Source: Salegentibacter_A chungangensis (GTDB taxonomy: Bacteria; Bacteroidota; Bacteroidia; Flavobacteriales; Flavobacteriaceae). From it: a stretch of 64,000 bases of DNA. The position numbers were made by a program, and so were the translations under genes. Below, piece after piece: positions 35,741 through 45,437 of this stretch. The number at the start of each line of letters is the position of its first letter. Position 1 is the first letter of the stretch. The stretch is from assembly GCF_042678405.1 (NCBI RefSeq), contig NZ_JBHTLI010000001.1, forward strand, positions 806,001 through 870,000. Direction: 5' to 3'. Below the pieces are notes generated by a model that worked only from the letters and a program-made list of their open reading frames with translations, was not told the origin of the DNA and made no database searches.

Positions 35741-35818
35741 TGCTTATGATATTTATCATATTTAAAAAGGATGGGAGCCTTTAAATTTGAAAGACAGACC
35801 TGTAAAAATCATTTCCTG

Positions 35819-36205
35819 ATGGAAGCATCATTATTTTTAGCGAAATTCTGGGGTTGGTACCTGCTCATCTTCTTCTTCATACTGAGCTTTAATCCGGTAC
35901 GTATCAAACAGATCTTTGAAGATCTCCGCGACCAGAAATTTCTCATCCTTGCATCCTTTTTAGCCATTGTCGTCGGTCTTCTCAGTGTTCTTTTTCATAA
36001 TATCTGGGAGCCCGACTGGAGGTTTATTATTACCGCTTTAGGGTGGCTGTCTTTGTTTATAGGTCTAGCCCTTTTTATTTTTCCCGGAAGGACCACCTCC
36101 AAGCTACAGGTAATTAAGGTGCAATATATACAGGTCCTGTATGTGCTGCTTTTCCTTACCGGAATGTTTTTACTGAATATGGGCTATCAGTTATTGATGT
36201 ATTAA
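35819..36205 (+). CDS. Small membrane protein of unknown function
   Basis: 128 residues from the ATG at 35819 (MEASLFLAKFWGWYLLIFFF). An upstream ATG at 35771 would add a hydrophilic lead with a Cys and no family feel. It has four hydrophobic helices: 8-25, about 40-58, 68-86 and 100-120. The conserved-looking FNPVRIKQIFEDL follows the first helix. It precedes the PEP synthase gene by 15 bases on the same strand and is probably co-transcribed. No domain is recognised. Confidence 0.65.
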   Translation: MEASLFLAKFWGWYLLIFFFILSFNPVRIKQIFEDLRDQKFLILASFLAIVVGLLSVLFHNIWEPDWRFIITALGWLSLFIGLALFIFPGRTTSKLQVIKVQYIQVLYVLLFLTGMFLLNMGYQLLMY

Positions 36206-36220
36206 AATAAAAAGGAAAGA

Positions 36221-38596
36221 ATGGAAGCATTGGTCAGGAAATTCAAGGAAATCAGTATTCAGGATATCCCTGAAGTGGGAGGTAAGAATGCTTCCCTGGG
36301 CGAAATGTTCAATGAGCTTTCTGCGGAAGGGGTGCGGGTTCCCGATGGATTCGCCACTACTTCTGTTGCTTTCCGAAACTTTTTGAAGGAGAACGAAATT
36401 GATGAAGAATTAAAGTCTTTGCTGAAAGAGCTTGACAGGAAAACATATTCCAATCTCGGACAAATTGGGGCTCGAGCAAGACAGCTTATCAAAGAAGCGA
36501 TATTTTCAGAAGAGTTTATATCTGAAATACTGCGGGCCTATAAAGAACTTGGGAAGACTAAAGAAATAGAGGTAGCCGTGCGAAGCAGTGCTACGGCTGA
36601 AGACCTTCCGCAGGCCAGTTTTGCAGGCCAACACGATACATTTCTTAATGTACGTGGAGAAAAAGCCCTGCTGGAAGCAGTAAAAAACTGCTTTGCTTCT
36701 CTTTATACGGACAGGGCTGTAAAATACAGGGAAGATAAGGGTTTTAAGTACGAAGAGGTCGCACTTTCGGTGGGTGTGCAAAAAATGGTGAGGGCAGATC
36801 AGGGCTGTTCGGGCATAGGTTTTACCCTTGAGCCGGAGTCCGGATTTACTAATATTATTCACCTCTCCGGGGTTTGGGGGCTCGGTGAGAATATTGTTCA
36901 GGGGGCGGTGAACCCTGACGAATTCTATGTTTTTAAACCTACCCTGGAAAAGGGAAAGAACGCGGTGATTCAGAAGAAACTTGGAAGTAAGGAAAAGACT
37001 ATGGTTTATGCCGAGTCTCACGGGCATTCGGCAACGGTTAATATAGACACCCCCATTGCAAAGCAGGACGAATTTGTTCTAAGCACTCAGGAAATATTAA
37101 CCCTGGCAAAGTGGGCTATGGAGATAGAAAGACATTATGGCAAGCCTATGGATATAGAATGGGCTAAAGACGGAATCAGCGATAAACTCTATATCACCCA
37201 GGCCAGGCCGGAAACCGTTCACCACGCGAAAAGAGCTAATGTTTTTTATGAATATAAGCTTAGGGAAAAAAGTGAGATCCTTGCTTCGGGAAATGCCATA
37301 GGTTCAGGTATCGCAACAGGCACAGCAAGGCTGCTGGACTCCCCAAGGGATGCCGGAAAGCTGAAAGAAGGGGATATTCTGGTCACCGAAACCACGAGCC
37401 CGGACTGGGATCCTCTGCTCAAAAAAGTAGGTGCTGTAATTACCGACAAGGGTGGCCGCACCAGTCACGCAGCCATAGTTGCCCGGGAACTGGGAGTACC
37501 GGCAGTGGTAGGCTGTCATACCGCAACCCGCAATATTAAAGACGGAGACGTGATTACCCCCTCCTGTGCCGGCGGAGGAACAGGCCTGGTATACCGCGGT
37601 GAACTTAAATTCGATAAAACCGAGATAGATCTCGGCAAGATCGACCTTCCAAAGACCGAAATGAAGTTCATACTTTCAGATCCTGAAAGGGCTTTTCAGT
37701 TGTCCTTTTATCCGCATAAGGGAATTGGCCTCTTGCGAATGGAGTTCATCATCACGCACTTGGTAAAGATCCATCCTATGGCGTTGGTGAAATTTGATGA
37801 AATTCATGATGAGCTTGTAAAAAAGACCATTGAAGAACTTACCGAATTCTATCCTGATAAGCAGGAATATTTTATTGACCGGCTGGCACAAGGGGTTGCG
37901 CTTATGGCAGCCGCTTTTTATCCCGAAGAAGTGATCCTTCGTCTTAGCGATTTTAAGACCAATGAATATGCTAACCTCATAGGTGGAATTCAGTTCGAGC
38001 CGCAGGAGGAAAATCCTATGCTGGGTTTCCGGGGAGCGTCCAGATATTACAGTGCGCTGTATAAGGAAGGCTTTGCGCTGGAGTGTAAAGCCATTAAAAG
38101 ACTAAGGGATGAGATGGGGCTTACCAACATCAAGGTAATGATCCCGTTTTGCCGTACCCTGGAGGAGGGAAAGAAGGTTCTTGAAACTATGGAAAGCTTC
38201 GGTTTGAAAAGAGGAGAGAATGGTCTGGAGGTCTATATGATGGTAGAGATCCCTTCTAATGTGATCCTTCTGGAAGAATTCGCCAGGATCTTTGACGGAT
38301 TCTCCATAGGCTCTAATGACCTAACACAACTCACCCTTGGGGTTGACCGGGACTCGGAATTGATTTCTTCTATTTTTGATGAAAATAACGCTGCAGCAAA
38401 AAAAATGATCGCCCTGGCCATAGAAAAGGCCAATAAGGCCGGAAAGAAGATCGGTTTGTGCGGACAGGCACCCAGCGATTTCCCCGATTTTGCTTCCTTC
38501 CTGGTGAACTCGGGGATAGATAGTATTTCTTTTAACCCCGATGCTTTTCTCAAAGGAATTGAGAATACCAAAAAAGCTGAAACTCAAAAGAAATAA
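36221..38596 (+). CDS. ppsA: Phosphoenolpyruvate synthase
   Basis: 791 residues, the normal length. Order: ATP-grasp nucleotide-binding domain (about 10-330, with AVRSSATAEDLPQASFAGQ and QMM-like VQKMVRAD), swivelling phosphohistidine domain with the catalytic His H416 in GGRTSHAAIVARE, and the C-terminal TIM-barrel PEP/pyruvate domain with LRMEFIITHL and GLCGQAPSD near the end. The enzyme makes PEP from pyruvate and ATP for gluconeogenesis. The calcium ATPase gene follows 20 bases later on the same strand. Confidence 0.94.
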   Translation: MEALVRKFKEISIQDIPEVGGKNASLGEMFNELSAEGVRVPDGFATTSVAFRNFLKENEIDEELKSLLKELDRKTYSNLGQIGARARQLIKEAIFSEEFISEILRAYKELGKTKEIEVAVRSSATAEDLPQASFAGQHDTFLNVRGEKALLEAVKNCFASLYTDRAVKYREDKGFKYEEVALSVGVQKMVRADQGCSGIGFTLEPESGFTNIIHLSGVWGLGENIVQGAVNPDEFYVFKPTLEKGKNAVIQKKLGSKEKTMVYAESHGHSATVNIDTPIAKQDEFVLSTQEILTLAKWAMEIERHYGKPMDIEWAKDGISDKLYITQARPETVHHAKRANVFYEYKLREKSEILASGNAIGSGIATGTARLLDSPRDAGKLKEGDILVTETTSPDWDPLLKKVGAVITDKGGRTSHAAIVARELGVPAVVGCHTATRNIKDGDVITPSCAGGGTGLVYRGELKFDKTEIDLGKIDLPKTEMKFILSDPERAFQLSFYPHKGIGLLRMEFIITHLVKIHPMALVKFDEIHDELVKKTIEELTEFYPDKQEYFIDRLAQGVALMAAAFYPEEVILRLSDFKTNEYANLIGGIQFEPQEENPMLGFRGASRYYSALYKEGFALECKAIKRLRDEMGLTNIKVMIPFCRTLEEGKKVLETMESFGLKRGENGLEVYMMVEIPSNVILLEEFARIFDGFSIGSNDLTQLTLGVDRDSELISSIFDENNAAAKKMIALAIEKANKAGKKIGLCGQAPSDFPDFASFLVNSGIDSISFNPDAFLKGIENTKKAETQKK

Positions 38597-38616
38597 CCCA
38601 GTAATCCCTTTGTATT

Positions 38617-41262
38617 ATGCTTAAAGAGGTGCATCATATATCTCCGGAAGAAGTTATTTCTAACTTGGGAAGTAATGTGCGTAGTGGGCTGTCTTCAGAA
38701 GAAGCACGAAAAAGGCTGGAGGAGTTTGGAGAGAACAGGCTGAAGCGGGCAAAACCAAAGAGCGTATGGCATATTTTTCTGGAGCAATTTCTGGATCCCG
38801 TGATCTATATTCTGGGGGTGGCAATGATCCTGGCCTTTGTCTTTCAGGACTGGCTGGAGGGCTTTGCCGTTCTGGTGGTTATCCTTATTACTGCTCTTAT
38901 AGGATTTTACATGGAATGGCAGGCGTTGAGGTCGGTAGAGGCGCTTCAGAAGCTGGTACAAAACCTTGCGCAGGTTGTTCGGGACGGGAAGGAAACATAT
39001 CTGAACGTTTTTTTCGTGGTTCCCGGCGATATTATTATCCTGGAAGCCGGAGATGTGGTTCCGGCAGACGCCCGTGTGGTTGAAAGCCAAAGCCTGGCGC
39101 TTAAAGAGTCTATACTTACCGGGGAAAGCAATCAGGTGGAAAAGACAGTAGAGAAGCTTCCGGAAAACACTCCCCTGGCAGATAGGGGGAATATGGTTTT
39201 TAAGGGGACCATTGTAACCCGCGGAAGCGGGAAAGCGGTAGTGACTGCCACGGGAGATCACAGTAATATTGGGCAGATAAGCAGCCTTACCCGGGAAGCC
39301 GATAAGGAAAGCACGCCATTGGAAAAAAAGCTTAGTAAGCTTAGTCAGTGGCTTATCTGGTTAACGCTAATCCTTGCCGGGCTTATTGCTGTTAGCGGTT
39401 ACCTGCAGGGGAAAGATCTTATTTTGATGGTTAAGACCGGAATAGCGCTTGCCGTTGCTGCCATTCCTGAAGGCCTGCCTATAGTGGCCACTATTTCTCT
39501 GGCTCGCGGAATGCTCAAACTTTCCAGGAGAAAAGTCGTGATAAAGAAACTCGAGGCCGTACAGACCCTTGGGGAAACCGGGATCATTTGTACCGACAAG
39601 ACGGGAACCCTTACCGAAAACCGGATGTCTGTCCATAATCTTGTTTTTGCAGACCTTGAGGTTAACCTAGGAGAAGCAGACAATGGGAATTTACCAGAGG
39701 AAATAAGGGAAAGTAAAGCCTTTCAGAAGTTCATCCACGTGGGGGTACTGTGCAATAACAGTAAGGTTTCTGAGGAGAAAATGAACGGTGATGCCATAGA
39801 GATTGCTCTTTTGGAGTATGCTGAAAATGAAAATTTCAAGATTAATCAGATCCGGGAAAAGCACCCTAAGCTCGTTGAGATCCCTTTTGATGCAGAACAT
39901 AAGAGGATGGCTACTCTTAATAAAGATGAAGAAGGTTTTATTGTGTGTGTTAAAGGAGCATTGGAGAGCCTGCTCGATTCCTGTGAATTTGAACTTCGTG
40001 AAGACGGGGTAAAGACATTTGCCAATAAAGGGTACTGGAAGGAAAAAGCAGATGAAATAGCCGGAGAAGGAATGAGGGTCCTTGCTTTTGCTTACCGTTT
40101 AACCAAAGAGAAACCTGATTTTGACAGATTGATAGAAGACCTGGTTTTTATTGGTATAACAGGTTTTTTAGATCCTCCGCGAAAAGACATCAGAGCGGCC
40201 ATAGAAACTTACAACGATGCAGGAATTAAGGTGGTGATGATCACCGGAGACCATCCTGATACCGCAAGGAAGATAGGGGAAGAGATAGGGATGCTGAAGG
40301 AGAATGATGGCGAAAGCCAGGTTATTCACGGGAAAGACCTTAAGGATCTTTCGAATCTAAGCCCTGAAAGGACTAAACAATTACTGGAAGCCGGAATCTT
40401 CGCACGGATGACCCCTAAGCAAAAGCTGGACCTTGTAGGCTTTTACCAGAAAAACAATGCTATAGTGGGAATGCTTGGAGATGGTGTAAACGATGCTCCT
40501 GCCTTGAAAAAGGCCGATATAGGAATCGCAATGGGGATCAGAGGTACGGAGGCCGCTAAAGAAGTGGCGGATGTGATCCTGATGGATGATAAATTTACTT
40601 CTACAGAACTGGCCATACGCCAAGGGCGTACCATATTTGGCAATATCAGGCAATTCGTGGTCTACCTTTTGTCCTGCAACCTTGCCGAGATTATTTCGGT
40701 GGCAGCAGCATCCATATCCAACCTTCCGCTACCGCTTTTACCTCTTCAGATCCTCTTTCTTAACCTGGTGACCGATGTCTTTCCCGCCCTGGCGCTGGGA
40801 ATGGGGAAAGGGGAAAAAGGAGTGATGGAGCAGCCCCCCAGAAACCCCAAAGAGCCCATAGTAACCAAAAGGTTGTGGAGGTCTACGGTGATCTACGGCG
40901 TTGGAATCACGGCAGCCGTTATAGGTATTAGTATCTATGCCGAAAGTTACCTTGGTCTTCCGGAGACTGAGGTGAACAATATGGCTTTTTACACCCTGAT
41001 TCTCGGGCAGCTGTTAAACGTCTTTAATGTTCCTGCCAGAAATGAGTCTTTTTTCAGAAATGAAGTAACCCGGAATCGTTGGGTTTGGGCGGCAATTGTA
41101 TTTTCTATGGTTGTGATCGTATTGTCATATAATATCCCTGTAATGAGGGAAGTGCTTTCCCTGGTTCCGCTTACTATAAATGAAATTTTCCTTGTGGCTT
41201 TGTTTGGCCTTGGATCCCTTCTGCTTACCCAGCTCATTAAAAGATTGGGAGGAACGGTCTGA
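38617..41262 (+). CDS. P-type Ca2+-transporting ATPase (P2A)
   Basis: 881 residues. N-terminal cation-ATPase domain (HISPEEVISNLGSN), actuator domain with LTGESN (TGES motif), phosphorylation site D327 in CTDKTGTLTENRM, KGA motif in CVKGALESLL, hinge GDGVNDAPAL, and about ten transmembrane helices. The fourth membrane helix has PEGLP, the Ca2+/Mn2+-type signature, and NLVTDVFPALALG in the sixth matches SERCA-like pumps. It should export Ca2+ (or Mn2+) from the cytosol. It directly abuts the stop of the convergent SDR gene. Confidence 0.93.
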   Translation: MLKEVHHISPEEVISNLGSNVRSGLSSEEARKRLEEFGENRLKRAKPKSVWHIFLEQFLDPVIYILGVAMILAFVFQDWLEGFAVLVVILITALIGFYMEWQALRSVEALQKLVQNLAQVVRDGKETYLNVFFVVPGDIIILEAGDVVPADARVVESQSLALKESILTGESNQVEKTVEKLPENTPLADRGNMVFKGTIVTRGSGKAVVTATGDHSNIGQISSLTREADKESTPLEKKLSKLSQWLIWLTLILAGLIAVSGYLQGKDLILMVKTGIALAVAAIPEGLPIVATISLARGMLKLSRRKVVIKKLEAVQTLGETGIICTDKTGTLTENRMSVHNLVFADLEVNLGEADNGNLPEEIRESKAFQKFIHVGVLCNNSKVSEEKMNGDAIEIALLEYAENENFKINQIREKHPKLVEIPFDAEHKRMATLNKDEEGFIVCVKGALESLLDSCEFELREDGVKTFANKGYWKEKADEIAGEGMRVLAFAYRLTKEKPDFDRLIEDLVFIGITGFLDPPRKDIRAAIETYNDAGIKVVMITGDHPDTARKIGEEIGMLKENDGESQVIHGKDLKDLSNLSPERTKQLLEAGIFARMTPKQKLDLVGFYQKNNAIVGMLGDGVNDAPALKKADIGIAMGIRGTEAAKEVADVILMDDKFTSTELAIRQGRTIFGNIRQFVVYLLSCNLAEIISVAAASISNLPLPLLPLQILFLNLVTDVFPALALGMGKGEKGVMEQPPRNPKEPIVTKRLWRSTVIYGVGITAAVIGISIYAESYLGLPETEVNNMAFYTLILGQLLNVFNVPARNESFFRNEVTRNRWVWAAIVFSMVVIVLSYNIPVMREVLSLVPLTINEIFLVALFGLGSLLLTQLIKRLGGTV

Positions 41263-42024
41263 TTACACAATGCTCATACCTCCATCTATAACCTGGGTAG
41301 TTCCGGTAATATACTTGCTCTCGTCTGAAGCAAGGAACAGCGCAAGTTCTCCAACTTCAACAGATTCGGCGTAGCGTTTAAATGGAACCATATTGGTGAA
41401 ATTTTGTTGGGCATCACCGGGTTCATCGGGGGAGATCTGCGATTCGATGGAACGCATCATCCGGTTATCTACCGGGCCCGGGTGAATACTGTTCACCCTT
41501 ATCTTTTTGTCGGCATATTCTAAGGCAGCTGTACGCATTAGACCGGTAACCCCATGTTTACTGGCAACATATGCCCCCAGACCGCTAAAGCCTTTAAGCC
41601 CGGCAACAGAACTGGTGATAATGGCACTGCCACCGGGAGTCATTTTTGGAATCCCAAGCTGGCATCCCAGCCAGACTCCTTTAAGGTTAACAGCAATAAC
41701 CCTGTCAAATTCCTTTTCAGGATAACCGGCTATTGGACTAAATACGCCTTCTATACCTGCGTTCATAAAAAAGATATCTATCCTGCTGAACTTTAAAAGA
41801 CAGGTGCGTATATATTTTTCGGTGTCTTCGGCATTGGAGACATCTGCCGCTATTATTGCAAGCTTAGGGCTTTTCATTTCCTTTTCGACCTCTTTCAGAT
41901 CTTTTTCATTTTTGTCTACCAAGAGAACCCAGGCTCCTTCATTAAGAAAAATGCGGGCTGTGGCCTTTCCTATTCCTCCGGCTCCCCCGGTGATGATGGC
42001 GACCTTGTCTTTTAACCTTTCCAT
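41263..42024 (-). CDS. Short-chain dehydrogenase/reductase
   Basis: 253 residues. Rossmann motif TGGAGGIGKA at residues 12-21, NAG at about 89-91 in FFMNAGIEG, catalytic Ser in ITSSVAG, and Tyr/Lys in AYVASKHG (YxxxK). RVNSIHPGPVDNRMM and the C-terminal YITGTTQVIDGGMS are classical SDR features. Length is typical. Substrate cannot be inferred. It is a single gene, converging head-on with the calcium pump without any gap. Confidence 0.92.
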   Translation of the reverse strand: MERLKDKVAIITGGAGGIGKATARIFLNEGAWVLLVDKNEKDLKEVEKEMKSPKLAIIAADVSNAEDTEKYIRTCLLKFSRIDIFFMNAGIEGVFSPIAGYPEKEFDRVIAVNLKGVWLGCQLGIPKMTPGGSAIITSSVAGLKGFSGLGAYVASKHGVTGLMRTAALEYADKKIRVNSIHPGPVDNRMMRSIESQISPDEPGDAQQNFTNMVPFKRYAESVEVGELALFLASDESKYITGTTQVIDGGMSIV

Positions 42025-42279
42025 GATATTCGGTATTAAGGATTATAACTAAATTTAAAAGTGGTTGTAATTAAGAGATTCGGGATTTACAGAACCTAAA
42101 TTTAGGTTATGCGGCCTTCTAATAAAATGAGAATTATCAGGATATATACTTGGGAGAAACTTATGGAGCAGTAGGGAATTGCCGTAATTTCAAACTGATA
42201 TAAATCATTTTTTAAAAATCTTTGATTCAGTACTTTAGAGTGTAATTAAAAAAATTACGGTAAACCAAAATATAAAGTC

Positions 42280-42786
42280 ATGAAAAAGTTAATGCTTAGT
42301 TTGCTGGTTTTGGGGTTAGGTATGCAAGTTTGGGCTCAGGAACCCCAAGTTGAAGAATTATCGGAAGTTAGAATTAAAGTTGCCGATTATAAGTACCTGG
42401 ATAAAACCAATGCTCAGGAAGTATCTGTTCCCGTAAAGATGTTAAGGGAAGAGGTAGCAAAATTTGATGTAAAGAATTCAGCTTATTATCAGGATGACTA
42501 TGATCTTTATCAGATCTCGTTCTATATTCCTGAAGGAAGAATTCTTGCAGCCTACGATCAGGAAGGCAATCTTTTGAAAACCGTTGAAAGATTTAAGGAT
42601 GTTGCCCTTCCTAAGACCGTGACAAAAGCTGTTGCGAGTAAATATCCAAAATGGTCAATTTCCAAGGATGTCTATCTTGTGAATTATGAGGCCGATGAAG
42701 GGGCCAAGAAAAAATACAGACTTCGGCTTGAAAACGGAGGTAAACGTATTTGGGTAAAAACAGATGAAAACGGAAACTTCTATTAA
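42280..42786 (+). CDS. Secreted PepSY-like protein
   Basis: 168 residues with a signal peptide (LLVLGLGMQVWAQ). The mature domain, including FYIPEGRILAAYDQEGNLLKTVERF and LPKTVTKAVASKYPKWSISKDVYLVNY, has the pattern of PepSY-like (BLIP-fold) proteins common as small secreted proteins in Bacteroidota. It is probably periplasmic. A strong terminator follows. Function is unknown. Confidence 0.65.
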   Translation: MKKLMLSLLVLGLGMQVWAQEPQVEELSEVRIKVADYKYLDKTNAQEVSVPVKMLREEVAKFDVKNSAYYQDDYDLYQISFYIPEGRILAAYDQEGNLLKTVERFKDVALPKTVTKAVASKYPKWSISKDVYLVNYEADEGAKKKYRLRLENGGKRIWVKTDENGNFY

Positions 42787-42808
42787 TTGATATGATGATT
42801 TTCATTTA

Positions 42809-42836
42809 AAAAACCGCCATTAAAGCGGTTTTTTTA
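42809..42836 (+). terminator. Rho-independent terminator, likely bidirectional
   Basis: Stem AAAAACCGC / GCGGTTTTT, loop of seven, T run on the plus strand and A run before it. It lies between the PepSY-like gene and the convergent phosphoribosyltransferase gene. Confidence 0.9.
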
Positions 42837-42846
42837 TTGGCAGAGC

Positions 42847-43473
42847 TTAATCTTTATTGGCCTCTTCCAGAATCCTTATTGCTTCTTCATCTGAAACAGC
42901 CTGAAAGTCTTTGTAAAACTGCCCCACGGCATAGAAATTATAGGGCGTCTGCAGGCAGATCACATCATCTACATTCTTATTGCTCCAGAGATTTTCAATA
43001 CTGTCTGGCGGAGCAACAGGAACGGCCACTACAATTGCTGCGGGAGTTTTGGCTGCGGCGAACTCTACTGTTGCCAGGATGGTGCTCCCGGTAGCAATCC
43101 CGTCATCTGTGATGATCACTACTTTGCCTTTCAGGTCTTTTGCCCTGAATTTTCCGTGATAATGTTCATCCCTGGTTTTTAACAGTTCTCTAATCCTTTC
43201 GGTCTCTTTTTCAATATACTCCTGAGAGGCTTCACCGCGACCTGTAAGATAGATGTCTTCCAGGCTCACTGCCCCAATAGCATATTCTTTATTGCCCGGA
43301 TGACCTATTTTTTTGGTCAGGACCACATCCAGAGGTGCATGTAAAGATTTGGCAATGATTGCCCCCAGAGGTAATCCGCCTCTCGGAATAGCCAGCACCA
43401 CTGCGTCTTTACCTTTGTACTTGCTTAGTGCTTCGGCAAGCTGTTTCCCTGCTTGTTTTCTGTTCTCAAACAT
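42847..43473 (-). CDS. Phosphoribosyltransferase domain protein
   Basis: 208 residues of type I PRTase fold. The PRPP loop is VVIITDDGIATGSTI (about 112-126), and the N-terminal AIPRGGLPLGAIIAKSLHAPLDVVLTKKIG block is typical of the stress-linked PRTase group. In many bacteria this gene sits beside a dienelactone-hydrolase-like gene, as here (one base apart). The substrate is not known; it need not be a purine. It is cytosolic. Confidence 0.88.
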   Translation of the reverse strand: MFENRKQAGKQLAEALSKYKGKDAVVLAIPRGGLPLGAIIAKSLHAPLDVVLTKKIGHPGNKEYAIGAVSLEDIYLTGRGEASQEYIEKETERIRELLKTRDEHYHGKFRAKDLKGKVVIITDDGIATGSTILATVEFAAAKTPAAIVVAVPVAPPDSIENLWSNKNVDDVICLQTPYNFYAVGQFYKDFQAVSDEEAIRILEEANKD

Positions 43474-43474
43474 T

Positions 43475-44104
43475 TTATCTAAGGTTTCTTTGGAACCAGT
43501 CTAATGCCAGTTGTGAAACTTCTTCAAGTTTTCCAGGTTCTTCGAATAAATGTGTGGCCCCGGGAATGATTTTCAATTCCTTTTCACAGGTAAGCTCCTT
43601 CAGTGCAATCTCATTGAGGGTTATCACAGCAAGATCTTCTCCGCCAACTATAAGCAAAGTGGGCGCTGTTACAGCGGAAAGATCCTCTTCGGCCAGATCG
43701 GGCCTTCCGCCTCGTGAAACCACAGCCCTGATTTCCTCTCCCATTTTTGCTGCGGCCCTTAGGGCTGAAGCGGCTCCGGTACTCGAGCCAAAATATCCCG
43801 GTAAAAGATCTTTGGTATCATCCCTGTTTTTAAGCCACCTGGTGACCGCGATTAGGCGTTTTGTAAGAAGGCTGATGTCGAACCGGTTTTCGTAGATCTT
43901 ATCTTCCTCTATGGTAAGCAGGTCAAATAACAGGGTTGCCAGCCCGTTCTTTCTTAAGAAGTCTGCTACCTGATTGTTCCTTACACTGTATCGGCTGCTT
44001 CCGCTTCCGTGAGAGAAAAGGACTATTCCTTTAGCGTTTTCCGGAACCGCTAAGAAGCCGTATAGATTTACTTTTTTCAGAGCAATAATGATCTCTTTTT
44101 CCAT
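43475..44104 (-). CDS. Dienelactone hydrolase-like alpha/beta hydrolase
   Basis: 209 residues. Alpha/beta hydrolase with the nucleophile elbow GYFGSSTGAASAL (GxSxxG type), oxyanion region VLFSHGSGSSRYS, acid in LLIVGGEDLAV, and late His in PGATHLFEE. It is compact, lacks a signal, and matches the hydrolases commonly paired with phosphoribosyltransferases; the pair is co-transcribed. Substrate is unknown. Confidence 0.87.
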   Translation of the reverse strand: MEKEIIIALKKVNLYGFLAVPENAKGIVLFSHGSGSSRYSVRNNQVADFLRKNGLATLLFDLLTIEEDKIYENRFDISLLTKRLIAVTRWLKNRDDTKDLLPGYFGSSTGAASALRAAAKMGEEIRAVVSRGGRPDLAEEDLSAVTAPTLLIVGGEDLAVITLNEIALKELTCEKELKIIPGATHLFEEPGKLEEVSQLALDWFQRNLR

Positions 44105-44318
44105 AAATGTGCGATTGAGAAGGATTATAATGAACCTAAGCAGGAAAATTTCAGGAAAGAAGAATGGGGGAAGCTTTAAATTACTTAAATTTATTGTAAT
44201 TCAGTAACTTACGGTTGTGTTTTTATATGAAATTTAACCAGAGCCAATAAACGAGGGGGAACTGACTGAAATCATTTTTTTCGGCCGGCTTTAAAAGTAC
44301 TTTTAGGTATTAATTTTA

Positions 44319-44786
44319 ATGAATTGGGTTATGAGCGTTTTTAGAGAAAGACCGAAAGGTGCATATATTAAGGAAGCTAACCTGGAAGAACTTTATGTGC
44401 TTACCAGCCACTGGAAACAGGATCTTGAATTTTATAAAAATGACCTGTTGTTTCAGAAACGGCTTATTGATAAATATTTTATCTGGATCACCCGGGATGA
44501 CAATCTTGAGGCCGTTGAGAATATCGTGAAGAATATAAGGGCATCTCAGGCCGTTTGTAAAGATCTTTTGAAACAGGTGAAACTACATTTATCTGCCATA
44601 GGAAAACTTCTGGAAGATAAGGACAGTGCCGATACCAAGGCATTCAGGATTGAGCACGAAAGCCTGGAAGATAAGATCGCTGCCTTTATCAAAAGCTTCC
44701 GTAAGAATAAGAAAGAAGTATTTAAGATAACCGAGATGGTTATAGACAGTGAACAACTGGCCAATGTGGTCAATAAAACTCAGTGA
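44319..44786 (+). CDS. Alpha-helical protein of unknown function
   Basis: 155 residues, almost entirely helical and charged, with no signal or membrane helix. LYVLTSHWKQDLEFYKNDLLFQKRLIDK and the following heptad-like pattern suggest a helical bundle. A second ATG at 44331 is possible. No family is recognised. It stands between a stress-type hydrolase/PRTase pair and the Met-rich lipoprotein, which hints at a stress role by position only. Confidence 0.6.
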   Translation: MNWVMSVFRERPKGAYIKEANLEELYVLTSHWKQDLEFYKNDLLFQKRLIDKYFIWITRDDNLEAVENIVKNIRASQAVCKDLLKQVKLHLSAIGKLLEDKDSADTKAFRIEHESLEDKIAAFIKSFRKNKKEVFKITEMVIDSEQLANVVNKTQ

Positions 44787-44875
44787 AGTTTAAAGACTTC
44801 GTGAGGGTTCCGGGACAGAATATAAATTTAAAATCGATAGATTTCATAAAAATTCTGTCCCGAAATTATCACATA

Positions 44876-45316
44876 CTAATTAGAAGCCTTAGTGGTATCG
44901 GTCATTGTACCTTTTTCACGCATTCTTTTTCTTAACATCTGTTCACATTCCTCATTCATCATTTCCCGCTTTTTCATCATTTGCAGCATATCGCTCATTG
45001 CGGTGGTATCATCCATCATCATATTCATCATATTTCTGCGCATTTTAGGCCGTTCCATAAAATTTCGCATTCCTTTTCCTCCCATCATAGAATCCATCAT
45101 TCCCCGGTGTTGTCTCATGTTCATCATAGCACCCTGATTCTCGTGCATTTGATCCATAAATTCAATGAAATACTCTTCATTATTGATAATTTCCTCATAA
45201 AGCTCGGCACGGTCCTCAGCTTCGGTAGGTATTCCGTTTACTTTTTTTTCCATTTCACAGCTCAGAAGCAGGAAAAATCCGGTGATCAATAAGATCAGAT
45301 TTAAACTTTTCATCAT
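44876..45316 (-). CDS. Methionine-rich lipoprotein
   Basis: 146 residues. A lipoprotein signal with C20 in LLLSC. The mature part contains 29 Met out of 146 total residues, clustered as MMNM, GMMDSMM, NMMNMMM and similar, with a few His and one late Cys. Met-rich segments of this kind bind Cu(I) in periplasmic copper proteins, and small helical relatives (Spy/CpxP) act as chaperones. No copper pump or CopZ is adjacent. It is divergent from hpf. The function call is inference; the composition is observed. Confidence 0.7.
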   Translation of the reverse strand: MMKSLNLILLITGFFLLLSCEMEKKVNGIPTEAEDRAELYEEIINNEEYFIEFMDQMHENQGAMMNMRQHRGMMDSMMGGKGMRNFMERPKMRRNMMNMMMDDTTAMSDMLQMMKKREMMNEECEQMLRKRMREKGTMTDTTKASN

Positions 45317-45437
45317 CCTTTTGTTTTTGGTTATTCCTTTAAATTTAAAGGGAATAAAGACTCATTCATATGATATTGCTCATATTTAAAACCGGGGCTT
45401 GGAAGTACCTTTGAGGTATAATTCAAAATATATACAT

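Noticed and set aside
44981..45292. His-rich plus-strand ORF, HHxHHI-like repeats suggesting metal binding
   Set aside because: Artefact of reading the Met codons of the opposite Met-rich lipoprotein (ATG read as CAT).
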